DNA of 64,000 nucleotides from Sympetrum striolatum (GCA_947579665.1 OX388341.1:3844001-3908000); one strand, 5' to 3'. Positions 38,120-54,582 are shown, counted from the first letter of the stretch. Notes: generated from the letters alone by a model not told the origin. Made by a program: numbers and translations.

Positions 38120-38284
38120 AAGGAAGTATTCTGGGGGTTCCAACCGGACTGCGTCTCTCCATACTGTCGACGATTCTGCTACGCACATGGTAGCCATTTC
38201 CTGAATATGGCTAGAGTTTGCGTAGCCGAAACGTCGACAGTATGGAGAGACGCAGTCCGGTTGGAACCCCCAGAATACTTCCTT
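38120..38284. repeat. 165-bp palindrome with 53-bp perfect arms
   Basis: Positions 38120-38172 and 38232-38284 are exact reverse complements over 53 bp. The 59-bp centre continues as a diverged inverted repeat (CTACGCA..GTAGCCAT against ATGGCTA..TGCGTAG). The right half reads CTGAATATGGCTA, then TAGCCGAAAC, resembling a hammerhead ribozyme core (CUGANGA, stem II, GAAA) with one altered core base. Overlapping ORFs on both strands (38093-38335) are by-products of the symmetry. It may be a fold-back element or a Penelope/retrozyme-like terminal relic. Confidence 0.85.
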
Positions 38285-39949
38285 CAAGCAATTCACCGGG
38301 AAAGAACCGCATCCTAAAGTAATTAGTGTTTGCAAATCAACTTTTGATTGTTGTTAAATGCAAGCAAAATGCAAAGACGACAGCCTGGGTGCGAATAATT
38401 GACATCATTATGGATATAGTTTGAATCAAATTTCATTCTTCTCGAATTTAAAGATTGCGCTTTTGAGAGATCGATAAGAGTTTCGCTCTGAATTCCAACA
38501 TAAGTCCACATGTGTCCAATATAAGAGCATTGCCTGACCATTGCCTATCTCCCGAATGAGAGTCCTCAGGCATTCAGATTTATTATTACCAATATCTACA
38601 CGACGCTTCTTCCTCCCGCTTCCAAGCTGGAGGAACTGAGAAAAGCGCCATAAAGAATAATAAATCTGCAGAAGACTGTTCTATGTTTGCAACGATCACT
38701 TCGATGTCACGGAGAGCGGTCGAATTCTTTCCTTCATATCACTAGCTGAAGTACTCGTTTTCAATAGGAATCTAATTAAATACAGTAGTTCTATTTGCAC
38801 AGAAAGGAACCACTAATCTTGCCATGAGGATTGACCGCATGATTGGTGGAGACGGATTATAAAATTCAAACCACGAGGAAGTGGAACGACAGCAACATTA
38901 AGGAATTACTCGCAAGTCACGTGACAACGACTGTCTGCACACTGCATTTGCATTAAAGCAGTGTATTTGATGAAACCGCCGCACGGTTCTAACATGGCGT
39001 GACTGAAGTCGACACCAAATGTGAATACACCGCGGAATGCAGTGATGCCTCGATTGTGGAACTAATTTGAGTAAAAAACTGTTATGAAAGCGATAAGCAA
39101 ATTATCTGGGGCAGGGCAGGTTCTCCGTTTTATCTTATCCGAGGGAAATTTTTACTTCTAGAAAAAAACATGGTGATTTTAAGAAATTTATTGCATAACG
39201 TTAATAGCGGAGAATTATTTCATAGCATAAATATTACATAGTAACCCCGTTGTTATCTAAAACGGTTAAAAAGTTTTTCTCTGAATTCTGGCAAATAAAA
39301 CCCGAGTTATCTATTTCAAAGAATATGCTGTTATTTCAATTAACTTCACCCAGTAAACACGCCATAAAAATGAAGAGTAATCTTATTTTGAGCTTTGAGG
39401 TATTGAATTTTAGAAAAACAAATTTTTATTTCAATATTGTTTATCCATCGACATTCAAGAAATTTAATTGAGCAGCGAAATTTTTATATACCATTCTGTA
39501 AGTAAGGTAATCTATTTATGCGATAAGAGGCATTAAATTTGTTATAATTGAGAACATTGGCATGGGGTTGCCTACCAATAATTACGGCAGTACAGTGCTA
39601 AAATATCACCGCACTTAATCGCACAATCATCATCTGTGCTGCTGAGTAAATCACAAAAACGGGGCCTCACTCAACTATTACCTCCTAATGCTAGCTCGTT
39701 AGGCCGAACATTCTGTCCACGTTGTGATTTCATTATTTTTTTTAACACTTACAGAAACATATATCGACATTATCGCTCATATTTCAGCTCTTGATAACCC
39801 CGGACATGGAAAAGCTCGATTTCGCTGACTTTTCGGACGCCTATTGGTTTGCATCTGTTTCTTCGTTCGAACGTATTGTTCAAATGCAAATATAGAGGGG
39901 CTCCCCTAGATGAATAATGGCATATTTAATTAGGCGCGATAAATAAATA

Positions 39950-40170
39950 ATCGGAAAAAATAACGCTTTATCGCCACCGTAGACTTAAATAGCGCAAAGT
40001 GAGAATCCCAACGCCGAATCTCGAAAGGTAAGCGATCGGCGGCGGGCAAACGACCTCCGGCATCGCCCCTTTCAGACACCGCCGCCGCATCGCCACTATC
40101 TCGCACTCTATGCTGCACTACTGTCTGGGGCCTTTCATCCCATTCTCCTCCGAAAACCAAAACCTCATAA
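39950..40170. promoter_or_regulatory. GC-rich patch, candidate regulatory DNA or missed exon
   Basis: A CpG-containing island within AT-rich sequence. It includes GAAAGGTAAGCG at 40022, which would serve as a plus-strand splice donor, and TTTAT/ATTA words at its edges. A 76-codon reverse-strand ORF crosses it but has no recognisable domain. There is no direct evidence for function. Confidence 0.2.
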
Positions 40171-40541
40171 TTAGGTGTATTTAATCATTTCCGCGGCTTT
40201 GCCTTGGACGAGCATGTTATGGGCCAGATTATGAAATTTTTTTTCGGAGTGTAATTTTTTAGGAAAAGGTGACGCATACTCAAGGAAAAGAGAGTTTATG
40301 CTGAAAAACGATTTACTGAAATAGGACAAAGGAAAATTTATCAACTGAGGATGCGAATACGAGCATTTAGAATCTTCTGCAATGGAATTGAAATTCATTC
40401 TCTTTCAGTTAAAGATGTTTTTCCTGTGAGGCCGGTTTTTCTTCATTTAGATTTATTTTGATATAAACGGAGAACCTTGCGTTTAAGAATAGATTCAAAT
40501 CCGGAAGTATCATCTACCCGGCAAATATTCCTCCCCTCTGC

Positions 40542-40575
40542 CACACGTATTAACACGTGGCTTACCACACGTGTC
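40542..40575. promoter_or_regulatory. Paired CACGTG E-boxes
   Basis: CACGTG occurs at 40554-40559 and 40568-40573 (the latter inside the palindrome ACACGTGT), preceded by a related CACACGTAT. Two perfect E-boxes start 14 bp apart. Such pairs can bind bHLH factors; no target gene is adjacent. Confidence 0.2.
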
Positions 40576-42439
40576 GTTTTTAGCGGCCCGTATCAGTGAA
40601 AACATAGTAAATTACGGGAAATTCGGAGATCATAATTTTATATTCTTCAAACTCAATTTACATCATACATCAATGAAATTAATACGTTTTATAGGATATG
40701 CATTACATTGTTATAGGTTGCGAATTACAGGGTGGTAGTTCTTTTCTTCATGATGGACCTCTTTAATGCCACCTCCTCCCTGACAACGGAATGGGTGGTG
40801 CTTTTACGTCCGGATGAATTTCCATCAAAGAAACTAATCATGAAAATTGTATTTTTATTTGGGGGGGTTAGGACAATAATTCACTTGGCTGTCCTACTGC
40901 CGGTCGGTGAATACCACTTTCATTATTTGGCCGGAGATATTGTTGAAGAAGTCTGAAGTCGAGCCGATGTTAATAAGAAAGCAAGAATGCTGAGGAGATA
41001 CCGGAGGCGATCTACCGTTGCAGATGAAAATATAGTCCTCAATGATGAGTGTCTTCATTTCAGACATTTTTATTTTAGGATTAACCGATTTTTCGTTCCT
41101 TCGAGTTGGTATATGAACCTGTGAGAGAAGCAAGCCAATGGTTAATGCATTTGAAAGCAAGAAAAGAGGCGCAGGTACGAATATAATTGAGGTTAAATTG
41201 ATTACCGTCCGCGTTCCACCTTACGGACGGCCTTTTCTGCGAAAAACTTTCTGAATATGCAATTATATTATTCAATTTTACAGCTTAGAAAGGTGTCCAA
41301 CAGGTTCAGCCGTAGAAGGGTTTTACTGTATACAGGAAACGAATAAACTATTGCATAAACAGGTTTAAGTTTGAATAAGAAAGTAAGAAAAGGAGAATGA
41401 GTTCGGAGGAATGAAACATTAATATTTTGAGTAGAAAAAATTAAGTCCACTTTAAAATTCACTCAATTCAATGATTCAGAATCAGGCGTACTTTTTCTCT
41501 CGCTTCATTTAAAATTTTACTCCATGAAGGGAAGTGGCTCTTAAGAGTTGGAGAGTTTAATGTTCATATGGCAGTACGAAAAATGCGAGTTACTAATGTA
41601 CGAAAAGTATCGGTAAATAAAACGTAATGAAAAAAAGGATTCTCAATTCTCATAAAAATGGTTTCAAACTATTACTATTAAAAAGATCGCAAATATCGTG
41701 GAAATGAAAGAAAAGCTTTTTTAGCAGTCTCACAGATACGAATAATTTATGAGATAGCCATAAAAATACTAACACGATGCACTAATGTCATGGGAAGTCT
41801 TTTGAGAAGTGTCATCATCGATTATCGATATGTATGTATGCTCGTCTGTATATGTCAGGGCCAGGATTTCACTAAGGAGCCATGCAGTAAACGCAAAATG
41901 CAGGGACAGGAAAGCTTTCACACAAAGCGGATGGAAAATGGATCCGGATTTACATCTCCATATTGCGAGTTATCAGGGACATGTGCAACTACATTTATGT
42001 TCAAATTTGCATAATTATTTTCTTACTTTTTATGTCACGACGAAGGAGCATTTCTTAAAAGTTGCAGTTATTCTTTGTCCGATAATGCAATTTTCATTAA
42101 GATTAGAAAGAGAGAAGGAAACAGTTCGGACGTTTGTAAAATGGTTATTAATATAGGTAGAACCAAGAGATAATTGCTTTTCGGCTGCGATCCATTATTC
42201 TGGAAATGGAATTGTTCGAACTTGGGCTATGCAACGTCTCCGTTAACACTCCTGCGCCCCGATGAGAGAGACATCATCATCAAACCGGGTAACAGTTTGT
42301 ATCTTCTTTGGAAGTGTCTTATTCAAGTCGACCACAAGTGACTTCCTCACGGTAGGTTTTCGGTCGAACCCAGGACCATTCAGGCCGATGACTTTCCACT
42401 ACTCGTAACGAAAAGGCACAACTGTCCATATACAGAATT

Positions 42440-42700
42440 TCAAGTCGTTCGGAAAGTTCCTTACAAATTGTTTACGGATTTCTGATTATTCATTTGAGGA
42501 ATTCCCGTAATAGTATTTGACCCAGAAAATGGAAAATAAAGCTTAATTTCACCATGTCATATACGATTGTCATCCACGTATTTGGTTAAAGCCATCGATT
42601 TCTTCGGAAAGTGCTTCCAAAAACTGTAATAATGATAAAGTTTCTTTAATTATGGCCAAATTAGTCTCTTCTTATTGAGCAACTTCTCCTAAATGCAATT
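42440..42700 (+). repeat. Interspersed repeat, copy 2, left part
   Basis: Similar to 1975-2260 on the same strand (AATTTCAAGTCG, TTCCTTACAA, CTTCGGAAAG, TTAGTCTC/GACTAATC positions). A probable continuation resumes at 44195. Confidence 0.5.
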
Positions 42701-44194
42701 CATTAGTTAAGCCCGATTAAAAAGTTGCCTCTGCTCGATGGGCCGTGAATGAGGAATGGATTCGGAGGAACGTCGACCAATTGAGGATTTTGGATCCACC
42801 CAATAGGAACCCGGAAACTTTTTAACGGACAATTTTATAAGTTGTCTCGAATCTTTAGAGAGAGAGAGAGATATTATTTTCGAGTGAGAATGGAGAGTTT
42901 GATTTCTTATTAACAGTCCTTGAAACCAGAATATCTCATCAAAATACACCTCTGTGCCAATGCAGACTGGTGGTGACTTTCAGGTAACGAAACAACTATC
43001 ATTTTAGAAAGCATAAATAGTTTATTGAAAAATGCGTTTGGTATCATATACAATATGAATAAAAATTTAATTGCGAAAACAAAACCGAAGGGACATCCGA
43101 TGCGCCTTCCCAAGCCTCTTGTTGGCACACATGTCGCGAATACAATTTTGCGAACACAGTCGCCCTACGGAAGTGGAGTAGTAGTGTACGGTATTCTGTC
43201 TTTCTAGTTCCACCTGATTACCTCCTCTGATTTGTCTTTTAATGCTCATTATCTCTGTTTTTGCGACGAACTTCTGATCCTCATCGAATTTCTTGAATGA
43301 TGGAAACAGAGATAGAAGACAATCTTAGTCTTTTGCCATTGGACTTCTCGTTGTATTAGGTCTAGACAGTGTCTTCCTTCATCTACACCTCGTCTTCGCT
43401 GAGTATAAATTGCTCGATGTCTGTAGAACTGAATCCCGCAAGATTAGATCGCAACATGTACGCCTCTTCGCAGCGACAGATCTTTTTTGCATCGTACTCA
43501 CTTTTGAAGCACGTTCTTAAAGTTTTCCATTTTTGATTTAATTCTTCACCTTTAAAAAATATCGATAAATACAACTTATTACTCGTATATATTTAGCAAT
43601 AAATGAGATTGCAATACGGGAAAATTTAGTGTCAGTTGATGTGCCAAGAATAAGTTCGGATGCTTGTTTCAAAATTGTTAACGATTTCTATAAAAGGAGA
43701 AATTTCCCAAACTGTGTCGGAGTGGTGAAAAATCCCACTCCAATGGCTCTTTTCTAATCTAATAGCATTTTCTAATTTCAATTATGTTTACGTTGGGGCT
43801 CATCATCGAGTGATCCGAATGTCTTTAAAATTTAATAGTTTGCCAATTGAAGCATCTTCCATATAAACGGAGGTGCAGTAATGCATGGAGTAGCATTTGC
43901 TCTCTGTTCGACTCTGCAAAAATATCTCGTGAAACAGCCTGTTTTCAACTATAGACTGACCAAAGCTTAAAGTTATGATAAAGGATATTATTTAGGTTTA
44001 TATTTAGATCTTACCGGACGTTTATGTCATCGTTATAGTAAATACCGGAGTCACGACACCTCTAAATAACGACGATGATCTCCTTATCATTTCGCAGTAT
44101 TTAGAAAATCAATAACGTGGGTATTAAATAATAACTTAGTTGCTAAACAAAACCGCGTATTTTTTCATTGTTAAGGTATCATATCGATTGCAAT
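42701..44194. other. Intergenic, possibly an insertion splitting a repeat
   Basis: About 1.5 kb separates two parts of a repeat that are contiguous at 1975-2370. No terminal repeats or domain were recognised. There is a short (GA)n run near 42860. Confidence 0.35.
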
Positions 44195-44292
44195 ATTGTT
44201 TATTTTTAGAAGGAAAACATTTAATATTTGAAATTTCATTCACAAAGTAAGTACAATTTAAACCATCTACAGTATAAAAGATTAAATTATTT
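44195..44292 (+). repeat. Interspersed repeat, copy 2, right part
   Basis: Matches about 2275-2362 (AATATTTGAAAT-like, TTCACAAA, AATTTAAACCATCTA, then TATAAAAGA/CATAGAAAG). Confidence 0.45.
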
Positions 44293-44326
44293 GGACTTAC
44301 ATCATCAGGCCTGAAGATGTAAGTCC
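44293..44326. repeat. 34-bp near-perfect palindrome
   Basis: Arms GGACTTACATC and GATGTAAGTCC are perfectly complementary around ATCAGGCCTGAA. The centre pairs except for one A/A mismatch. Confidence 0.85.
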
Positions 44327-47300
44327 TGAAGCTGATATGTAGGTTGCACTTCGTGGAACGCAATTATAAGTAGTAAATACACCTAAACTTTGTAAGTTTT
44401 CTTTATTAGATGTAAGTCCTTTTACGGAACCGTTAGCAAAACAAATATTCTCGTATGCAAATTTATCAAGTGTTTCATTCTGAAACTTTGGATGAACGAA
44501 TCGATAGTTTTCCCCTGAAAGTGGACAAACGAAAGGATCCCATTTCCAGGTCTTTGAGAAATTCTTCTACGTCAGGAAACAAAGAAAAAAATTGTCTTCT
44601 CTGAATGTATACTTCACATATAACACTATTTGTAATCGCATTAAGTTAATCTTTCTAAAAAGATATATATTTTCACGTATGGTATACATACACATCAAAT
44701 ACGCAGAAAATGTTCATGGAGCTCTCAAAACCCTGAAAAAGATATTCTGTACATTCTGATTTGCCATAACTGGGATGGAAAGATGCATTCGCTGAATTTA
44801 TAATATTTCAGTTCATTGGCGCAGTTTCGACAGTCGACGAAATTTTCAATCTTAAAGTAGGTCTAATGTTACCTTTTCTCATTAAAATCCCAACTTTAGG
44901 CCAGAAATTGATGAATCTTCATAAGCCAACATGTTTTCTAATTGTTATTTACATAATATAATTCGTATTCTATCTTCAAAATATTTGCACCGACAATTTT
45001 CATCGATAGGCTCAAAATATTTTCAAATCTTCTTCAATTTCATCAGCCACACATTCATTGAATTAATGCCTCGTCTGGGGGAGTATTAGCGTATTCTTAC
45101 TTCGCGAGGAATGCTTGAATTGCAGCTGAGATTCATGCAATGAAATTCAGCAAAATATATTTGCATATCATTCGCATAGTTTTACTTCTACCATGTTAAA
45201 AAAGGTAGGCACAATTCATAATTTCCCAACTCAGTGAGACTTCTAACAAATTCGTAATAAAATTCTGTGTAGCCAGTTGTGATTTTAGGCATAGGATACA
45301 ACAACTAACGAAATGAGAGTTTAATTATTAATAACGTAATAATTGCACAGCAGTTGTACTCTCGGTTCGTTAGTTCATTTATTCATAAAATAATTCAACC
45401 AATGGCAGCTCTTATTTTTTTTAAATCTGCTAAGAAAAACTCGTGCTTCGAACTAATAGAAAGATAAAAATGCCATAGCCGGTGCTTGAAGCCGGATCTA
45501 CCACTTTCCGGGCGGTTGCTGTAGCTATTTAAGATACTACATTTCCTGCTTTGATTTCTGGTTGGCGCCGAATCTAAAATGGCACACATCAAAGGCAGGT
45601 TCATAATAAATTATTATCTTTTACAAACCACAATAGAAGGAAGGGAATTGCGTGTACAGGCGATTTTCCACATTTTCGGAGCAGATGTTTCGTAGCAGAT
45701 GTTACTTTTTAAGAATGTCTCTCATCCATATGCATCTCGATAATTGGCGCGCTTGATGTCTTCATTTTCAAATAAAATGCTCGGTTCGAGTTTTCGTTCA
45801 AAAGAACCCAACGATTAGCGTTTTAAGGCCTTCTTCTCGTTTTTAAGAATGCGTTGATATCTGAATGCAAGAAGAGCACAACCGTACTATATGTTATCCC
45901 TCTAAAAATGAATCACTACAATTAACACAGTTCACAAACTTGGCATTTAATTAAACTTTGTAACTCTTCTTTACTTCATTTTTCGACTGATAAAGATGGA
46001 TGAGAATTGAAAGCGTGATTGTATGAGAAAGTTACGGGGGAAACTCATTCGAGGAAGGATTCGAATGAAATTTAAACGAAACGATTGGAGGTGTAAGAAC
46101 TTATGTTAGGAGGTGTAAGAACTCGAGAGAGGCTGCTTTGAATTCGCCATAAGTTCGGCTTTCAGCAGTGCCTTATTTTGCCATAATAATGCACTTGAAA
46201 ATTTATCTTAAAACGTTTAATATGATTTTACTTTTAAAAAATATATTTTATTTATAACTCGTTCTATATTAAAGTACGAAAAAGAGAATTTCACGAAGTA
46301 CCACAGTAATATCATTATATATAGTTTACAGCTAAAACTTCTCTGCAGTATATATAATTTGACTGTTACATTTTAACATTATGAATCCTTGAAATATTTA
46401 CAACATGACGATCAAAAGAATTAATCAAATAAGTTCTCATAACTATGCGCGGGTCTCCTAGAAATACCCAGGGAGTTGAATGTCCAATTCCATAATCTTG
46501 GAATTAATGTACCATTACCGTCATATTTTTATGGTAAACTTAGAACTTAAAATATAACATAGGCTTTTTTTAAAGGATAAAGAATTGCTACTGACTGAAT
46601 TTGCACTAAATGAAGTCACTGGAAATTGAAATGACTAGAAAGAAGGTTGGTGCGGGACGAGGTAAAATATTCCACTTGCAGCAATTGGGAATTCACGATG
46701 AACCACTTGAATTAAATTCATCGCTGAAGAAATCTTTAACTGCTACTTTCATTTTACTTCGAGAAGTACCAAAAATTTGAGATCACGATACTGCTTCTTA
46801 GTATTTATAAGTATAACGCTCTAATGTAGAGGAGTCTCCATGTTCCTTTTCAACTGACCCAATATTACGTCGGGATATATTGAGTCATCCTTGAAATAAT
46901 TATTTTGGCATTTACAATACGTGCCCATAAATATAAAAGCTATTTAATAAATCTTAATGTAAAATTCTCTCGACTTACTGTGCAAGAACTGCAATCAAAA
47001 GAGCGATATCCATTTCAAAATGAGCGTCTTAATTGGCGATAAGTGGCAGACGCCGACCGAGATTGAGGGCCCGTATCGATCCCACCTTCCGGTAGCGGTG
47101 ACGTCACACCGGAGTCAATTAATTCGCTTTGATTAGGTCATGCAAGAAGGCGTCTTTTTATCGATCCAATATGAAGTTGTAATCACTGATCATGGCGCAG
47201 CAGTAGCCCCACCTTCTAACAGAAATACTTCACTCATCCGATCGGACTGAGGGAAGGGAGATTTCAGATTTGACGGCATTGTTTGTGATGGAATCCCTCG

Positions 47301-47651
47301 GATGGAACTCTCTCTATTGACGGAAGTTTTTTGATAATTTTATCTCTACTGATTTCGGGGAGGAGATAACTGATATCACTGGCAAACAGTGATTTTGTTG
47401 TCTTAGATCTGCGATTTGTTTTTGACTAACGATTGGCATCTGAAATCAAAATGAACCTCAGTTTTTGTCTATCCAAGTTTTTAAGCTACAGGTTACCCTC
47501 TATATGTCTCAAAAGTCTTACAAAATGTCCATATGAAGGAGAATAAAGAGAAAACTTACCAAATATACTGTTCACAAAGAATATTTTTATTCATATAAAG
47601 GCATTCATCAACTCATATAAACGTTAAAAAGGCAAATCAAGGTAAACATTT
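44327..47651. other. Intergenic, no gene recognised
   Basis: AT-rich; no domain or RNA recognised. GGAGGTGTAAGAACT is duplicated at about 46088 and 46110. A GC-richer patch with a CRE-like site lies at 47040-47160. Confidence 0.4.
47040..47160. promoter_or_regulatory. CRE-like palindrome in a GC-rich patch
   Basis: TGACGTCA (47099-47106) is the full cAMP-response-element consensus, inside GGTGACGTCACACC. TCAATTAATTCG, a homeodomain-type AT word, follows about 10 bp later. The patch is about 6 kb upstream of the unc-4 exon. A regulatory role is inference only. Confidence 0.25.
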
Positions 47652-49308
47652 TCACTTATAGCTTTTTCTGGAGTGTTTAATCTGAGAACATTCTCTCTTG
47701 ATGCTCCAACAGTAGTCAGCCATCACATGTGCATCCCATCTACCTTGATACCGTGTCTCCACGACCTTCAAATCTTGGTGGAATCGCTCACCACCGACTG
47801 CACCAAGATTTTTCGGGAAGTCAGCAAGCTGGCTATGTAAAAAATACAATTTGATGCTCGTATTGCAACCAAGCATTTTAAAGCTCTCCAAAAGTTGCTG
47901 GACTACTTCCACGTAATTCTGTGCTCATGTATTTCCAAGAAAGCCTTTGACAACATTTATGAATGCTAACCAAGCATTCTTTTCAAGTACTCTCATTGTA
48001 TTGATTAAATGTTCATCTTTAATGAGCCGCTGAATCTGTGGACCATCAAACACACCAGCCTTGATCTTTTCAAATGACAATCTGGGAAATACAGAAATGA
48101 GATACTTGAAACAGTCCCCTTCAGTTGACAAAGCTTTAACAAATTGCTTCATGAGACCCAATTGTACATGTAGAGGTGGCAATATAACACTCTTTCTATC
48201 GAAAAGTGGCTGATGTAGAATATTTGAATCATCAAGTTTCAGATCAGATCGTGGCGGCCAATTCGACTGCACCCAATACTTCTCGCGAGCTCTGCTGTCC
48301 CACATTAACAAAAAACAAGGGTACTTGGTGTAACCGCGTTGCTGGCCAAGGAGGAAGCAGACCAACTTAAGATCAACACAGATAATCCATTGGTGCATGT
48401 TATATTGTAAAAAATCAATGTCTCTCTTTATATCTTCATATTCTTTACACAAACAAATTGAATGGCCTATTGGGACTGCACCAAATAAGTTTCCATTGTG
48501 GATGAGGACACACTTCATTCTCCCCTTTGAACTATCGATGAACAATCGCCATTCAGTTGCATTATTGGCTGAAACTCCCAACTCTTCCAGTAAACCATTT
48601 ACATTATGACAATATACAAATCCACCATGACTTCCGAAGTATTGCAGAAACGCACTTTCTCTCGATCGAAAGTAGGATACCTTAGCTCCTTTTTCAAGCA
48701 AGTTTTTCTCGAGCAGTCTTGATGCTAAAAGTTCTGAAGCTTTTTTAGATAGTCCCAAATCTCGTACCAAATCATTCAACTCATGCTGCTCAAATCCCTT
48801 ACCATCGGTATCTTCAATTTCAAAATCTACGTCGTTAAGGCCACTTTGTTCTTCACTAGATTCGTCTTCATGTATTTCCAAAGAGGGCAATTCTTTGAAA
48901 ACTGGCACTGGGATCTCAGCTGAATGAGGCCCTGGGCGTATAGCTGACGGTAGGCTAAGATACTCTATTTTACATCTGTTTTTCTTGTTGTATCCTGATG
49001 TTTTCACTGTACTAAAATAGCAATCACTTGAGTGATCTTTGGGTTCTCGCCAGATCAAAGGTATACCGAAAAGAAATGTATCACGTATTCTCTTCGTCCA
49101 CATCCGTAAACCCTCAATACACTGCTTACACAGTTGCCCATGACTTATCTTGATCACCAAATTTCACTTTAAAGTAGGCAAAATAGGCTTGTTTTACAAA
49201 TACACTGATATTTGTTCTTTGACAAGGAATGGTAAAACTACCAAATATATAACAAAACGAATCGGGGCTGTTTCAACACTTACGACACGAAGTAGCAGAA
49301 GTAGACAT
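47652..49308 (-). pseudogene. Multicopy arthropod protein family of unknown function, recent pseudogene
   Basis: The reverse strand reads MSTSATSCRKC from 49308, then NSPDSFCYIFG, KQAYFAYFKVKFGDQDKSWA, LCKQCIEGLRMWTKR, LIWREPKDH, CYFSTVKTSGYNKKNRC and LPSAIRPGPHSAEIPVPVF. After about 400 residues it ends with KNLGAVGGERFHQD, RYQGRWDAHVMADYCWSIKR and HSRKSYK. Its cysteine pairs (CRKC, CYI-FG, CKQC) suggest a damaged N-terminal zinc-binding region. I recall this family as present in many copies in arthropod genomes without assigned function, suggesting spread by a mobile element. Three lesions are visible: TGA at 49273-49275, a frameshift near 49150, and an in-frame TGA at 47925-47927, after which the same frame runs on for 90 codons. 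A second, older copy lies at 27.4 kb. Confidence 0.8.
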
Positions 49309-49820
49309 AATAAAATATTTCAGTTCATACATAAATAAAAACTATACCCTGATAATCTTGTAAACAAACAAGATTTCAGATTAAACGCTGGAAAGTGCTT
49401 CTTTATGTAAGAGCAACTCACAACGTCTCACTGCAGTATCTCAAGTGTAACTGAACAAGTTAGGACAATATGAACCTGTCGCTGTTTTCCAACGGTGCAC
49501 AATGGTCAATTTCACTATTTTAACGGGACAAAAGCATAAAATGTAAGCACATTGTACTATATTGTAATTAAGATGTAACTGTAGTTAACAAACGAATAAA
49601 CCAATGGAAAATAATTACGCCGAAATTGTATCTTTGTTTGACGGTACCGGAGTTTCTGAGAGAGAATGGTCACATTCACATTAAGCATAGAGAAAAAACT
49701 TGACGTGATAGAAGAAAACTAAATACAGAATTGGAATCCGCATGCTTCATTTACCCTTAAACAGCTAAAATTCGAACTCAACAGAAATTATGCTGAAAAT
49801 TGTTCCCCAGTGTATTGTTA
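49309..49820. other. Upstream flank of the pseudogene, nothing recognised
   Basis: AT-rich flank that may belong to the mobile unit carrying the pseudogene. No terminal repeats or promoter elements were identified. Confidence 0.35.
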
Positions 49821-50031
49821 TCCTAGTTATAAACTTTCGCGATCTTCGGGAGAAAACAGAAACGCGATACAGGGAAGTAGTTGCCAGGACAGATAGCTAA
49901 TTTTGGTCGTTTTTCCCGCGAATTATTAGAGAAGCTAATAGGTCACCAGGTTAGATAGGGATTTCGATGTTTTCCACCCCCTGCCACGCGCCACTGGCGG
50001 ATTGCAGGGTTTAAATGTAAATGTAAATGAT
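49821..50031 (+). mobile_element. LINE 3' end with (AAATGT)n tail
   Basis: Matches the reverse complement of about 62920-63110: CTTTCGCGATCTTCGGGAGA, then GTTTTCCACCCCCTGCCACG, CGCCACTGGCGGATTG and AGGGTTTAAATGTAAATGTAAATG. The other copy continues into reverse transcriptase sequence, so this is a 5'-truncated LINE. It ends in short tandem AAATGT units, as CR1/L2-type elements commonly do instead of poly(A). Confidence 0.7.
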
Positions 50032-53948
<3,917 letters not shown>

Positions 53949-54470
53949 CCTCGGTGTCCGGTGGCATTCTTTTCCGAATGATCTCGTGAAATTCGGTTGG
54001 GCGTCGACGGCCCAAAGTACAAAAAGCAAAGATAAGTGGACTCCTTTTGGAAACTTATCGAAACATTCGTTGATGTCCTCGACAATAACTGCAGTGTTTT
54101 AAGTAGAGTTTAGGAGTAGTTCTTCGTGGAGTTACTTCCTGAAATGTTGCGAGTGTTAAAAGTATGAGAAGAGTCCTGACATATCCCTATATCTGGTCAA
54201 AGGTGTCCTCTTTATTGTCTCCGATATAGTGAATATTGTAATCATGTACAAAAACGGAAGGCAATTTGTCTGAAATTCTTTTTCCATTAAGAATATAAAG
54301 TATTTCGCAATCAAATCGTTCTGTGTGTTTTAACATATCCAAGTAAAGTGATGATTTATGCAATGAAGTGGTGCATGCTCAGCATGAATCTGTCATCGTT
54401 ATTACTGAATTCGGCTAAAGAATGCGCACTATTGAATCACCAGGGTTTACCTGTGTTTTTCTATTAAATT
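53949..54470 (+). other. Probable unc-4 3' UTR
   Basis: Begins directly after the stop codon. No AATAAA is present before the SINE at 54.58 kb. The nearest plausible poly(A) signals are ATTAAA at 54463-54468 and a weak AATATA at about 54292. The end is an estimate. Confidence 0.4.
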
Positions 54471-54582
54471 ACAACGTTTTGTGGAGCATAAATGCACATT
54501 TAAAACAGCATTCTAATGTCTAAGAGATCATGGAGACTAAGGCATGAAACTCCAAAGTAAATGTGTCCTGAGAATGCAACAA

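Larger units (their letters stand above)
38285..42439. other. Intergenic with possible regulatory patches, no gene recognised
   Basis: No protein family recognised. Notable words are the palindrome GTCACGTGAC (38916-38925), an octamer-like ATTTGCAT (38946-38953), a GC-rich patch (39950-40170) and paired CACGTG E-boxes (40542-40575). The last two are listed separately. Confidence 0.4.

Noticed and set aside
38093..38335. Overlapping ORFs on both strands reading WRDAVRLEPPEYF
   Set aside because: The same peptide appears on both strands because the DNA is a perfect palindrome. There is no independent sign of coding.
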